Counted from the stretch's first letter, positions 44,058-53,192 are shown. The stretch: 64,000 bases of DNA from an uncultured Corynebacterium sp. (GCF_946222835.1 NZ_CAMIHD010000001.1:62001-126000); one strand, 5' to 3'. Notes: generated by a model from the letters alone, not told the origin. Numbers and translations are program-made.

Positions 44058-45416
44058 CTACTTCGGCGCCCCTGCGCGCTGGCCGGTGGGAAGCACAAAG
44101 GACAAGATGATGAGGACTGCAGCGAGGATCAGAACCGAGACGACCTGGTTGCGTGCAGCCGGGTCAAAGAGCATGAGCAGGGTGAGCCCACCCAAGGCCG
44201 CGGCCGTGACCCACGGCAGCCATGGGAATCCAGGCACGCGCAGTTCGGTCAACTCGCCATTCTCGCGCATCACGGGATGCAGCATGATAAAGGAAGCCAC
44301 GATGAAAAACCAGATGACCAGCAGGCACCCGCCCACTGCATTGAAGAGAAATGCTAGGAGCCCCGGTGGGTTCCAGAACTGCAGGCCCACCGAAGCGAAG
44401 GCAAAGACCATGGACAAAATGACCGCGTTGATGGGGGAGCCTGCGCGATTTTGCTTGAGGAAGACCGCGGGGGCGCAGTGGTCCTTGGCCATATCGAAGA
44501 CCAAACGGGAGGTGGCGTAAATCTGCGCGTTGAAGGCAGACAGTAGCGCTAGGGCAATAATGGCCTCCATGAAGCCGGCCGCAAAGGGAATCTTGGCGGC
44601 AGCGAGTACCAGGGTAAAGGGGGAATCGGCGGCGACATCGGCGTCCTGGATGGAGCTAAACGGCAGTGCCATAGTGATAACCACGATGGAGCCGATGTAG
44701 AAGATCATGATGCGCAGGATGATGGCGCGTACCGCGGTGGCCACGTTGTGCGCTGGGTCCTCGGATTCGGCCGCCGCAATGGTAACCAGCTCGATGCCTC
44801 CGAAGGCGAAGGCAACGGCCAGCAATCCAGCGGCGAAACCTGGCATGCCATTGGGCAGGAAATTAGCGGTGAAATTGGTTCCGGCCAGGGAGAGATCCAT
44901 GCCGGGCAGGATGCCCAGCGCCATGAGCACGCCTATGGCAAGGAAGGCGACAATGACGCCGACCTTGATGATGGCGAACCAGAACTCGAACTCGCCAAAG
45001 CCCCCCACAGCAGCGAAGTTGACCACCGCGAAGAACGCCACGGCGATAAGCGCTGGAATCCACGGGGCAATATCGAACCAGCTGGAGATGATCGCGGCCG
45101 CGCCGGTGATTTCAGCGCCCATCACCATGATTAGCATGAACCAGTAAATCCACCCCATGGTAAAGCGCGCCCAGTGACCGAAGGCCTGGCCGGCGTAGGT
45201 GGAAAATGACCCCAAAGAGGGGCGGGCGGCGGCCATTTCACCAAGCATCCACATCACCAGTGCGATGAGCGCGCCAGCTACGGCATAGGAGATGAGGACG
45301 GAGGTGCCGGAAATCTGGATGCCGAGGCCCACGCCGAGGAAGAGACCGGCGCCTACGGCGGAGCCAAGGCCCATCATCGTGAGATGACGGGATTTCAATT
45401 GAGTGGCTTCGGCCAT
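44058..45416 (-). CDS. APC family amino-acid permease (paralogue B)
   Basis: A 452-residue twelve-helix amino-acid transporter, start ATG at 45416 with AAGGTG seven bases upstream. It shares RHLTMMGLGSAVGAGLFLGVG, AFAFGGIELVTIAAAESEDP and ALLSAFNAQIYATSRLVFD with the permease at 41638-43023, so the pair arose by duplication. It is the first gene of a permease-dapD-permease unit and is divergent from dapE, with a 90-bp promoter region that carries GTGAACTTTACAC, weakly like a GlxR (Crp-type) site. The transported amino acid is unknown; lysine-pathway linkage is only inferred from the neighbours. Confidence 0.88.
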   Translation of the reverse strand: MAEATQLKSRHLTMMGLGSAVGAGLFLGVGLGIQISGTSVLISYAVAGALIALVMWMLGEMAAARPSLGSFSTYAGQAFGHWARFTMGWIYWFMLIMVMGAEITGAAAIISSWFDIAPWIPALIAVAFFAVVNFAAVGGFGEFEFWFAIIKVGVIVAFLAIGVLMALGILPGMDLSLAGTNFTANFLPNGMPGFAAGLLAVAFAFGGIELVTIAAAESEDPAHNVATAVRAIILRIMIFYIGSIVVITMALPFSSIQDADVAADSPFTLVLAAAKIPFAAGFMEAIIALALLSAFNAQIYATSRLVFDMAKDHCAPAVFLKQNRAGSPINAVILSMVFAFASVGLQFWNPPGLLAFLFNAVGGCLLVIWFFIVASFIMLHPVMRENGELTELRVPGFPWLPWVTAAALGGLTLLMLFDPAARNQVVSVLILAAVLIILSFVLPTGQRAGAPK

Positions 45417-45505
45417 TGTTATCACCTTAGGAAGGACGAATTATTTGCAGTGAAGTGAACTTTACACAATGCGGTGAGCTGCGCGGAGCGCTAGCATGGC
45501 GCTTT

Positions 45506-46594
45506 GTGACTTTAGATCTTTATGCAGACCCCATCGAACTGACCAAGGCGCTCGTAGATATTCCGAGCCCCTCCCATCATGAGGAAGCCATCGCAGACGC
45601 CATCGAAGAAGCGCTGCGCGGTTTGGACGTCGAGGTTGCCCGCTACGGCAATACCGTGTGTGCCCGCACGAACCGCGGGCTGGATTCCCGCGTGGTGCTC
45701 GCCGGCCACATTGATACCGTTCCGTTGGCAGAAAATGTACCGCATCACATGGAAACCTCTGAAGACGGGGTGGAGATTATGTGGGGCTGCGGCACCGTAG
45801 ACATGAAGTCTGGCATGGCCGTCTACCTTAATGCCTTTGCGCAGCTGCACGAAGCAAATGAGCTGAAACATGACCTCACCGTCATCGCCTATGAGGGCGA
45901 AGAGGTAGCCACTGAATTTAATGGCTTGGGCCACCTGCAAAAGGAACATCCGGAGTGGCTTGAAGGTGACTTCGCGCTGCTGGGCGAGCCGTCCGGTGCC
46001 ATGGTAGAGGCGGGCTGCCAGGGTTCCATTCGCCTGCGCGTTACCGCGCACGGCACCCGCGCTCATTCGGCCCGCGCGTGGCTCGGTTCCAACGCAGCGC
46101 ACAAGCTCGCGCCCATTATGAGCCGCATCGCCGCCTATGAGTCCCGTGATGTCACCATCGATGGCTGCACCTACCGCGAGGGCCTCAACATCGTCCACCT
46201 CGAGTCCGGCGTGGCTACCAATACGCTGCCGGATGAGGCGTGGATGTTTGTGAATTTCCGCTTCGCGCCGGACCGCACGAGCGACGAGGCGCTGGAGTAC
46301 ATGAAGTCCATCATCGGCGAGGAAGAAGACGTCACCATCGACATCGATGACATCGCCCCAGCCGCCCAACCTGGTCTGGGTCAGCCAGCAGCCAAGGCGC
46401 TTATCGACGCCGTCGGGGGCAACGTCCGCGCCAAGTATGGCTGGACCGACGTCGCCCGCTTCTCCGAAATGGGCACCCCGGCCGTGAACTTCGGCGCCGG
46501 CGACCCAGGATTTGCGCATAAGAAGGACGAACAAGTCCCCACCGCGCAGATCACCGAAGTATCTACCGCCCTCTTGAATTACCTGAAGGGATAG
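45506..46594 (+). CDS. dapE: Succinyl-diaminopimelate desuccinylase
   Basis: A 362-residue M20-family zinc peptidase that releases succinate from N-succinyl-LL-DAP, the step after DapC. The metal-site motifs are LAGHIDTVP and GCGTVDMKSGMAV, with YEGEEVATEFNGLGH holding the catalytic Glu. The GTG at 45506 gives a good N-terminus (MTLDLYADPIELTKALVDI). TAGCAT sits nine bases upstream, which fits a leaderless mRNA; a frame starting at 45455 lacks support. It is divergent from the permease-dapD-permease operon, so the lysine-branch genes share the same intergenic promoter zone. Confidence 0.93.
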   Translation: MTLDLYADPIELTKALVDIPSPSHHEEAIADAIEEALRGLDVEVARYGNTVCARTNRGLDSRVVLAGHIDTVPLAENVPHHMETSEDGVEIMWGCGTVDMKSGMAVYLNAFAQLHEANELKHDLTVIAYEGEEVATEFNGLGHLQKEHPEWLEGDFALLGEPSGAMVEAGCQGSIRLRVTAHGTRAHSARAWLGSNAAHKLAPIMSRIAAYESRDVTIDGCTYREGLNIVHLESGVATNTLPDEAWMFVNFRFAPDRTSDEALEYMKSIIGEEEDVTIDIDDIAPAAQPGLGQPAAKALIDAVGGNVRAKYGWTDVARFSEMGTPAVNFGAGDPGFAHKKDEQVPTAQITEVSTALLNYLKG

Positions 46595-46597
46595 ACC

Positions 46598-47362
46598 ATG
46601 ACTCCTGAGCAGATGCGCACCTTGCGCGGCCCGATGCTGTTGCGCACCGAAGGCGAGCAGACCTCTACCTTTGACCAGCGGCTCCTAGAGTCCGGCGCGG
46701 ATCACGAGTGGCAGCATGCCGATCCGTGGCGCGTGCTGCGCATCCAAGGCGAATTCGTAGCCGGCTTTGATGCGCTATCCAGGCTGCCGAAGGCCGTCAC
46801 CGTCTTCGGCTCTGCGCGCACCACCCCAGAGGACGCAAGTTACCAGCTGGGAGTTGAGGTGGGCCGCAAGTTAGCCGAGCACTCCTATGCCGTAATCACT
46901 GGCGGCGGCCCCGGCATCATGGAAGCAGCCAACCGCGGCGCCCACGAGGCCGGCGGGCTTTCCGTGGGCCTAGGCATTGAACTGCCCCATGAACAAGGGC
47001 TTAATGAATACGTGGACTTGGGGCTGAACTTCCGCTACTTCTTTGCCCGCAAGACCATGTTCTTGAAGTATTCGCAGGCCTTCATTTGCCTGCCCGGTGG
47101 CATGGGCACGATGGACGAGTTTTTCGAGGTCATGTGCATGGTCCAGACCGGCAAGGTGACTAATTACCCCATTGTGCTCATGGGTACCGAGTACTGGTCC
47201 GGCCTGCTGGAGTGGATGGAAAATACCCTCGCTGCTAACGGCTATATCAACGCAAAGGACCGGGAGCTTTTCCTGCTTACCGACGACCCTGAAGAGGCCC
47301 TCGCCCACATCATCCAGCGCCACCAAGTCATGAGTGATAAGCGCATTAGGGAGCCGCGTTGA
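46598..47362 (+). CDS. LOG family protein (TIGR00730, Rossmann fold)
   Basis: A 254-residue homologue of LONELY GUY proteins. The nucleotide motifs ITGGGPGIMEAANRGAHEAGG and CLPGGMGTMDEFFEV, with an active-site Arg/Glu pair between, are visible. Plant and mycobacterial homologues release free cytokinin bases from their riboside monophosphates; bacterial roles are unsettled. It follows dapE by three bases, and its stop overlaps the start of the folP2-like gene, so it sits within a run of coupled genes. The ATG is the only well-placed start. Confidence 0.9.
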   Translation: MTPEQMRTLRGPMLLRTEGEQTSTFDQRLLESGADHEWQHADPWRVLRIQGEFVAGFDALSRLPKAVTVFGSARTTPEDASYQLGVEVGRKLAEHSYAVITGGGPGIMEAANRGAHEAGGLSVGLGIELPHEQGLNEYVDLGLNFRYFFARKTMFLKYSQAFICLPGGMGTMDEFFEVMCMVQTGKVTNYPIVLMGTEYWSGLLEWMENTLAANGYINAKDRELFLLTDDPEEALAHIIQRHQVMSDKRIREPR

Positions 47363-48189
47363 GCCTCGCGCGCGTGATGGCGATTGTCAATCGCACCCCG
47401 GATTCCTTTTATGACAGGGGAGCAACCTTCGACCTTGACCCGGCGCTGCGCCGTTGCGATAAGGTGATCGCGGCGGGTGCTTCCATCGTTGACATTGGCG
47501 GCGTTAAGGCCGGACCCGGTAAGGCCGTGGACGCGGCGGAGGAAATCGACCGCGTCGTGCCGACCATTGCGAAGGTGCATGAGCGTCACCCAAATGTCCT
47601 CATTTCCGTCGATACTTGGCGCAGCGAGGTGGCAGAGGCGGCCATTGCTGCCGGTGCTGGGCTGGTCAATGACACCTGGGCGGGTTGGGATCCCCAGCTC
47701 ATCGAGGTCGCCGGACACCACCGCGTGGGCTATGTCTGCTCGCACACCGGTGGCATCACCCCGCGCACTCGGCCGCACCGCGTCCACTTCGATGATGTGG
47801 TGGCCGATGTCATCGCGGAGACCACCCAGCTGGCCGAGCGCGCCGCCGCTCTCGGTTGCCCGGAGGACCTGACCTTCATTGATCCGACCCATGACTTTGG
47901 CAAGAACACCTTCCACGGTCTCGAGCTCTTGCGGCGCATCGACGAGGTCGTGGCCACCGGCTGGCCGGTGCTCATGGCGCTATCCAATAAGGATTTTGTG
48001 GGCGAGACGCTAGACCGTGGGGTAGGAGAACGCGTGGCCGGCACCCTGGCCGCCACCGCGTGGTCCGCTGCGCGCGGAGTGGCCGCCTTCCGCGTCCACG
48101 AGGTAGCAGAAACCGCCGATGTCATCCGAATGACCGCCGCCATTCAAGGTGAGGTGCCCCCGCTAGCGACCACGCGAGGCCTAGCATGA
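47359..48189 (+). CDS. Dihydropteroate synthase-like protein (FolP2 type)
   Basis: A 276-residue TIM-barrel protein of the DHPS family. The opening motif is MAIVNRTPDSFYDRG, where catalytic DHPS usually has GILNVTPDSFSDGG, and the glycine-rich ISVDTWRSEVAEAAIAAG resembles the pterin-binding strand. Mycobacterial FolP2 (Rv1207), in the same genomic place before gpgS, lacks DHPS activity, so I do not assign folate synthesis. The ATG overlaps the LOG gene stop by four bases, and the stop overlaps the gpgS start by four, showing coupling. Function is unknown. Confidence 0.82.
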   Translation: MSLARVMAIVNRTPDSFYDRGATFDLDPALRRCDKVIAAGASIVDIGGVKAGPGKAVDAAEEIDRVVPTIAKVHERHPNVLISVDTWRSEVAEAAIAAGAGLVNDTWAGWDPQLIEVAGHHRVGYVCSHTGGITPRTRPHRVHFDDVVADVIAETTQLAERAAALGCPEDLTFIDPTHDFGKNTFHGLELLRRIDEVVATGWPVLMALSNKDFVGETLDRGVGERVAGTLAATAWSAARGVAAFRVHEVAETADVIRMTAAIQGEVPPLATTRGLA

Positions 48190-48908
48190 GTGTCTCGGTC
48201 ATCATCCCGGCCCTCAACGAGGAGAACACCGTTGCGGAGGTCGTGCGGGCCTGCCTTGCCGATAATCCGCTTGAGGTGCTGGTAATCGACGCCGACTCCT
48301 CAGACGCGACAGCCTCCCGCGCTGCCGCAGCCGGGGCTGACGTACGTAATTGGCGCGAAATACTCCCGGAGGAGCCGCGTCCTGGGAAAGGAGAATCCCT
48401 CTGGCGCGGGGTCGCCGCGGCTAAGGGAGACATAGTCGTCTTCGTCGACGCGGATCTTGAATCCGCCGCGCCCGGCATGGTCACTGCACTGGCCAATCCC
48501 TTTGCCGATCCCGCAGTGGAGATGGTCAAGGCCTGCTACCGCCGCAGCCTCAACGGCCAGCCGACTGGCGGTGGCCGCGTGACTGAGCTGACCGCCAAGC
48601 CGCTCATCAAGCAATTCTTCCCCGAACTCGCCCACGTTGATCAGCCCCTTGGGGGCGAATACGCCCTGCGTCGCACTACCGCCCTCACCCTGCCCTTTGT
48701 GGAGGGGTATGGGGTGGAAGCGGGACTATTGGTGGACGTCGGCAAGCGGGGCATAGTCGCGCAGGTGGACCTGGGCACACGGGTGCACCGCAACCGGCCA
48801 CTACACGAGCTGGCACCGATGGCCGAGGTGGTTGCGCGCACGTTACTCGCCCGCGCCGGGGTCATCGCGCCTGTTGCTCAACGCCCGCCGCTAAAAGGTA
48901 TGGTTTAA
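48186..48908 (+). CDS. gpgS: Glucosyl-3-phosphoglycerate synthase
   Basis: A GT81-family retaining glycosyltransferase of 240 residues, making glucosyl-3-phosphoglycerate from NDP-glucose and 3-phosphoglycerate, the first step toward methylglucose lipopolysaccharide (in mycobacteria) or related polymers. The Rossmann-like N-terminus IIPALNEENTVAEVV and the donor-metal motif FVDADLESAAPGM are visible, with YGVEAGLLVDV in the acceptor region. It is shorter than some homologues (about 320) at its N-terminal side. It is translationally coupled to the folP2-like gene and followed, four bases later, by the DivIVA-like gene. Confidence 0.87.
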   Translation: MSVSVIIPALNEENTVAEVVRACLADNPLEVLVIDADSSDATASRAAAAGADVRNWREILPEEPRPGKGESLWRGVAAAKGDIVVFVDADLESAAPGMVTALANPFADPAVEMVKACYRRSLNGQPTGGGRVTELTAKPLIKQFFPELAHVDQPLGGEYALRRTTALTLPFVEGYGVEAGLLVDVGKRGIVAQVDLGTRVHRNRPLHELAPMAEVVARTLLARAGVIAPVAQRPPLKGMV

Positions 48909-48911
48909 GCC

Positions 48912-49205
48912 ATGCTGTCTTGGATTATGCTCCTCCTTTTCCTTATCGCCCTGACCGTCATTGGCACCTGGGTATGGGGATCGATCTTCGGCCGCGGTGA
49001 GGTCATGCACCCGCTCGACGAGCCGGAGAATGTGCGCAAGAATAACCGCGCTGCCATCCGCAAAGGTCGCTTTGACCAGGTGAAATTCGAAGTGGTTCCC
49101 CGTGGATACCGCCAAGACCAGGTCGATGATCTCCTCGTCCAACTGGAAGAAGAACTATCTTCCGCGCCGAAAAGGTCTAAGCTGGAAGGAAAAGAAGTTA
49201 ACTAA
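48912..49205 (+). CDS. DivIVA-domain small membrane protein
   Basis: A 97-residue protein with one N-terminal transmembrane helix (about residues 5-24, MLLLFLIALTVIGTWVWG) and a soluble part carrying the DivIVA-family motif FEVVPRGYRQDQVDDLL. DivIVA domains mark polar growth and septum sites in corynebacteria; the small version here matches the mycobacterial gene next to gpgS (Rv1209). Its stop is followed by the DUF3117 gene after 12 bases. Confidence 0.83.
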   Translation: MLSWIMLLLFLIALTVIGTWVWGSIFGRGEVMHPLDEPENVRKNNRAAIRKGRFDQVKFEVVPRGYRQDQVDDLLVQLEEELSSAPKRSKLEGKEVN

Positions 49206-49217
49206 AGGAGACTCACT

Positions 49218-49385
49218 ATGGCAGCAATGAAGCCGCGCACCACAGGCGGAGAAATGGAAGCAGTAGAGGAGTCCCGCAAAATCGTCATGCGTATCCCCTC
49301 TGATGGTGGCGGACGCATCGTCATCGAGCTGAGCAAGGACGAGGCCGCAGAGCTGGGTTCCCTGTTGACCGAAGTTTCTAGCTAG
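49218..49385 (+). CDS. DUF3117 family small protein
   Basis: A 55-residue protein opening MAAMKPRTTGGEMEAV and containing IVMRIPSDGGGRIVIEL, the conserved core of DUF3117, an actinobacterial family with unknown role. AAAGGAG lies ten bases before the ATG. It corresponds to the mycobacterial gene at Rv1211, and its place between the DivIVA-like gene and the methyltransferase supports membership of the conserved cluster. Confidence 0.9.
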   Translation: MAAMKPRTTGGEMEAVEESRKIVMRIPSDGGGRIVIELSKDEAAELGSLLTEVSS

Positions 49386-49394
49386 TCTAGGTAC

Positions 49395-50261
49395 ATGCTT
49401 TCTCATATCGTCGACATTCTGGCCGATCCTAATGACGGCACCGCGCTTTCTGGTGCCGATGATTTCTCTCGCCTTGTTTCGGAATCCGGCCACTCTTTTG
49501 ATGTGGCCAAGCAGGGATACGTCACCCTCGCAGCTGGCGCTGGGCTCAAGCACAAGGGTGATGACATGGACATGGTCAACGCCCGCGAGACCTATCTGGC
49601 TATGGGCCACTTCGCTCCCTTTGTAGAGGCCGTGACGGGAGCAGTCCAAGATGCCTTGGATTCTGCCTCCTTGGCCGAGGCCACACCAGCCTCCCTCCTC
49701 GAGGTGGGTGCCGGCACCGGCTATTACTTGGCCCATACCCTCGACTCCATCGCGGACGCCCGCGGCGTGGGCCTCGACATTTCGCCTCACGCTGCCAAGC
49801 ACTTGGCGAAGTGCCACCCACGTGTCGGCGCTGTAGTGGCCGATGTGTGGGAACGCCTGCCGATTAGTGATGAGTCCGTCGACGCCATTTCCGTTGTCTT
49901 CGCCCCGCGCAACCCTGCCGAGTTCCAGCGCGTACTCGCCCCGAGCGGTCAGGTCATCGTCTTGACCCCCGGTGCCGGACACCTTGACGAACTCCGCGAG
50001 CCCCTCGGCATCCTCGGCGTGGAAGAAGGCAAGGTGGAGCGCATGTACGAGCAAGCCGAGGGCTACCTCGAGCAGGCGGCCGATCCGGTTGATATCTCGT
50101 TCCCCATCGAGCTCGATAAGGCCTCCGTCGCAGCGCAAGTGGGTATGAGTCCATCTGCGCGTCACATTAGCGCCGGCGAACTCGCTGAACGCATGGCCGC
50201 ACTGCCTCCGACGCTTACGGTCACCGCCCGCGCTCGTTTGGACCGCCTCCGCGCCGTCTAG
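49395..50261 (+). CDS. RlmA-family rRNA methyltransferase-like protein
   Basis: A 288-residue SAM-dependent methyltransferase resembling RlmA/RrmA (23S rRNA guanine-N1). The opening HSFDVAKQGYVTLAAG and DDMDMVNARETYLAMGHFAP match the RlmA family, and SLLEVGAGTGYYLAHTLD with GVGLDISPHAAK form the SAM site. The zinc-binding cysteines expected at the N-terminus of RlmA (CPxC) are missing: the corresponding segment reads ILADPNDGTALSG. So either the zinc finger has been lost while activity remains, or the substrate differs. The ATG follows the DUF3117 stop by nine bases. Confidence 0.78.
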   Translation: MLSHIVDILADPNDGTALSGADDFSRLVSESGHSFDVAKQGYVTLAAGAGLKHKGDDMDMVNARETYLAMGHFAPFVEAVTGAVQDALDSASLAEATPASLLEVGAGTGYYLAHTLDSIADARGVGLDISPHAAKHLAKCHPRVGAVVADVWERLPISDESVDAISVVFAPRNPAEFQRVLAPSGQVIVLTPGAGHLDELREPLGILGVEEGKVERMYEQAEGYLEQAADPVDISFPIELDKASVAAQVGMSPSARHISAGELAERMAALPPTLTVTARARLDRLRAV

Positions 50262-50283
50262 CTCCGCCCCGCTCCGCATCCTC

Positions 50284-50420
50284 CGCCCTTCGCGCTCACC
50301 AGCAGCGCATGGGGCGGTTCTTTTTGCTTCCCGGTGAGCGCGAGGGGAGATTCTTCGCTCTTGGCGCTCACCAGCACCCGCTTTCCGACGCCCCAGCCCC
50401 TCCCCGTGAGCGCGAAGGGC
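50284..50420. repeat. Dispersed palindromic repeats, copies 9-10
   Basis: CCCTTCGCGCTCACC with centre GGGGCGGTTCTTTTTGC and right arm GGTGAGCGCGAGGGG spans 50284-50345; a second copy (GGCGCTCACC at 50361, GTGAGCGCGAAGGGCGGGG to 50420) follows. They lie between the convergent RlmA-like and GH32 genes and may act as terminators. Confidence 0.75.
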
Positions 50421-50473
50421 GGGGGAGAGGGGCGGGGCCAGATGGGCCCGCGAGGGGATGTGCGAAGCTGTGT

Positions 50474-51916
50474 TTAGAGCTTGGAGCCGGAGCGCTGCCA
50501 GTCCTGCTCGATGACGGCATCGCCCGTTGTCTCGACTCGCAGGCCGGAGCAGCCGCCCTCGAAGTAGACGCGGGAGGCCATGGCGATGAGACCGCCGTCG
50601 ACGAATACCTCAACCGTGGAACCGTCTTGGATGATGGTGAGGGTGTCGGAGTCGCCTTCGGCGAGCGCGGCGGTGGCGGGCTCGGAATCGGCGAAACAGT
50701 GATCAAAGGCCTTATTCATGGAGCGATCGAGGCTGATGTCATCGCCGGAGTGACAGATGGTGGCGGCGGGGTCACCGGCGCCGTCGAGAAGCGTGACAGT
50801 AACGCAGGAGCCGGAGGGCACCTCCATGACGCCGGTCCACGAGCGGGCGTAGTCCGAGAGTTTGACGGCATCGGGCAGGCCGCGGGCGGGGGCTTGGTAC
50901 AGCACGCCGCCCTCTAGGGTGACCCGGCGGGGCAGGGATAGGGCATTGGCCCACCCTTCGGCTTCCCAGGAGGCATGCTTAGTTGCGTCGTCGCCGCGGC
51001 CGTTGCCGTTGAGGAGGCCGACGATGACGGCGCGCTCGTAGCGCTGCTCTGGGGTAAGCGTGCCGGTGGTGGTGTTGGTATTGCGCGGGCGGGAAAAATC
51101 GTGGCCAAAGTCCACGCGGCGGAAGCCCGAGATCACGGTGAAGGTGGTGCCTTCGAGTCGACCGACGAGATAGCCGGATACATCGCGGCCGCCGCGCTCC
51201 AAGGTGACAAAGAGTACGTCGTAAATATTGCCGTCCACCTCATCGCGCAGGCGGACTAGGCGTGGGGACACGACCGGCGGGATGGGAGAGGTAGCGGGAA
51301 CCTCGCCCTCGAGGAAGCCAGGGTCGCCCTCGAACTTGAGACCGCCGCGCAGGCGCCAGGACACGCCATCGGCGGATTCAAGAATGACAGGAAGAGGCGC
51401 ATCGGAGTGGCCGGTTAACGCCAGCATGAGCCAACCGTCATGGCCGTCGTCGCGGTCCTCGGAGGCCCAGTCGGGCACGACGGAGGGCGAGCGGAAGTGA
51501 TCAAAGTTGCGAGTATTGCCTACGACCTCGCCAAAGCGCACGACATTGGGGTCGAGGGTCTGTGGGTCATCGGAAACCTCGCAGATTTCGTCCACATCGG
51601 CATAGCGAGCTAGGTGGACGGCGATGCCGGCGGCGGTCACAGAGGTGAAGTAGAGGTGGATATCTTCAGGGCCCTGGGCTACGGAACCGGCGCGCAAGGA
51701 AAGCTCGCCGCCGACGGGCGCAAGGACATCGTCGCAGTCTAGCCAGTCAAAGGGCGTTTCTTCGGAGTAGGTGTGTCCCCAGCGTGCGGGGGAATCCGCG
51801 GATGGGCGGTACTGGTAGAACAGGTGCCAGGTATCGCCGTCGCGGAGGATACCGGCGGGGGCGTCGAGGACGCCGTCTTCTGGGACAAAATGCAGTTCGG
51901 GGCGGTGAGTTGTCAC
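50474..51916 (-). CDS. Glycoside hydrolase family 32 protein (fructosidase)
   Basis: A 480-residue beta-propeller fructosidase homologue (sucrose-6-phosphate hydrolase/invertase family). The opening ELHFVPEDGVLDAPAGIL-RDGDTWHLFYQYRP corresponds to the WMNDPNG region; the Asp is present though the flanking residues differ, and RWGHTYSEETPFDW supports GH32. The second domain (about residues 340-470) is the beta-sandwich, with SLDRSMNKAFDHCF. No signal peptide is present, so a cytoplasmic role on sucrose phosphate or fructosides is likely. It is 12 bp upstream of the glgA stop, read in the same direction as glgA. Confidence 0.85.
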   Translation of the reverse strand: MTTHRPELHFVPEDGVLDAPAGILRDGDTWHLFYQYRPSADSPARWGHTYSEETPFDWLDCDDVLAPVGGELSLRAGSVAQGPEDIHLYFTSVTAAGIAVHLARYADVDEICEVSDDPQTLDPNVVRFGEVVGNTRNFDHFRSPSVVPDWASEDRDDGHDGWLMLALTGHSDAPLPVILESADGVSWRLRGGLKFEGDPGFLEGEVPATSPIPPVVSPRLVRLRDEVDGNIYDVLFVTLERGGRDVSGYLVGRLEGTTFTVISGFRRVDFGHDFSRPRNTNTTTGTLTPEQRYERAVIVGLLNGNGRGDDATKHASWEAEGWANALSLPRRVTLEGGVLYQAPARGLPDAVKLSDYARSWTGVMEVPSGSCVTVTLLDGAGDPAATICHSGDDISLDRSMNKAFDHCFADSEPATAALAEGDSDTLTIIQDGSTVEVFVDGGLIAMASRVYFEGGCSGLRVETTGDAVIEQDWQRSGSKL

Positions 51917-51928
51917 GGCTATCCTTCC

Positions 51929-53083
51929 TTAAATTAGGCTGCGGTAGATATCGACGGTCTGTGCGGCAATAGTAGCCCAGGAGAAATCGCGGATGGCGCG
52001 CTCGCGGCCGGCGCGGCCGAAATCGGCGGCGCGGGCCTTATCAGCGGCGACGTTATTGACAGCGGCGGCGAGGTCGGTCTCGAAAGCGGTGGTATCGGCG
52101 GCGTCGTAATGCACCAGCACGCCGGTCTCACCATCGACTACTACCTCGGGAATGCCGCCCACATCGGAGGCAACGACCGCCGTGCCACAGGCCATTGCTT
52201 CCAGGTTTACGATGCCGAGCGGCTCGTAGATGGATGGGCAGACGAATACATCGGCGCCGGAGTAGATCTGCTGGACCTCGTTGCGCGGGAGCATATCCTT
52301 GACCCAGAAAATGCCATCGCGCTGGGCTCGCAACTCATCGACCAGTGCCTCGGTCTCGGCCGCGATTTCGGGCGTATCGGGCGCGCCGGCGCACAGGACC
52401 AACTGGATATCCGGGTCGAATCTCTGCGCCGCCTGCAGGAGGTGTTTTACGCCTTTTTGCCGGGTAATGCGGCCAACGAAGGCGGCGATGGGGCGTTGCT
52501 TATCGACGCCCAGCTTGTCCAACACATCTCCCTCTCGCGTTTGCCATAGTTCGGTGTCGATGCCGTTGAGGACAACGTGGACCTTGGAGGCGTCGATGCG
52601 CGGGTAGGCATCGAGGATGGAATCCTTCATGCCGGCGGAGACGGCGATAACGGCGTCGGCATATTCCATGGCGTTCTTTTCGGACCAGGATGACACATCA
52701 TAGCCGCCGCCAAGCTGCTCCCGCTTCCACGGGCGGTGTGGCTCCAGCGAGTGGGCGGTGACCACGTGCGGAATATCGTAGAGCCGGGCGGAAAGGTGGC
52801 CGGCAAGGCCCGTGTACCAGGTATGGGAATGGGCGATGTCGATATCGGAAGCAGCATCGGCCATACGCAGGCCAGTAGATACGGTCTTGAGCGCGCCATT
52901 AGCACCTTCGAGTGCGGGGTCTACGCCGTGGACAAAGACGTCCTTTTCTTCGCGCGGGGAGCCCATGCAGTGGACAGAGACATCGATGATATCGCGCATA
53001 AAACGGGTGAGTTCAGCTACGTGAACTCCGGCCCCGCCGTATATTTCCGGCGGGTATTCTTTGGAAAAGATTCCAGCTCTCAT
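51929..53083 (-). CDS. glgA: Glycogen synthase (GT4 family)
   Basis: A 384-residue GT4 glycosyltransferase of the actinobacterial GlgA/GlgM type that extends alpha-1,4-glucan from ADP-glucose. The N-terminus MRAGIFSKEYPPEIYGGAGVHV contains the glycine-rich donor loop; ITRQKGVKHLLQAA and PSIYEPLGIVNLEAMACGTAVV are the donor-binding E-x7-E-type region. The ATG at 53083 was chosen because the longer frame adds cysteine-rich non-homologous residues; GGGAGG lies close upstream. It is divergent from glgC with about 110 bp between starts, the standard corynebacterial glgA-glgC arrangement. Confidence 0.93.
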   Translation of the reverse strand: MRAGIFSKEYPPEIYGGAGVHVAELTRFMRDIIDVSVHCMGSPREEKDVFVHGVDPALEGANGALKTVSTGLRMADAASDIDIAHSHTWYTGLAGHLSARLYDIPHVVTAHSLEPHRPWKREQLGGGYDVSSWSEKNAMEYADAVIAVSAGMKDSILDAYPRIDASKVHVVLNGIDTELWQTREGDVLDKLGVDKQRPIAAFVGRITRQKGVKHLLQAAQRFDPDIQLVLCAGAPDTPEIAAETEALVDELRAQRDGIFWVKDMLPRNEVQQIYSGADVFVCPSIYEPLGIVNLEAMACGTAVVASDVGGIPEVVVDGETGVLVHYDAADTTAFETDLAAAVNNVAADKARAADFGRAGRERAIRDFSWATIAAQTVDIYRSLI

Positions 53084-53192
53084 GTCCTCCCAGAATACGT
53101 ATCTCTGGTGCCGCGTGCAGAAATCTGAGATGCGGGTAAAAATGTGCAACTATCTGCTGCGAAATGTGGGATTTGCGGATAGGTTTGAAAAC

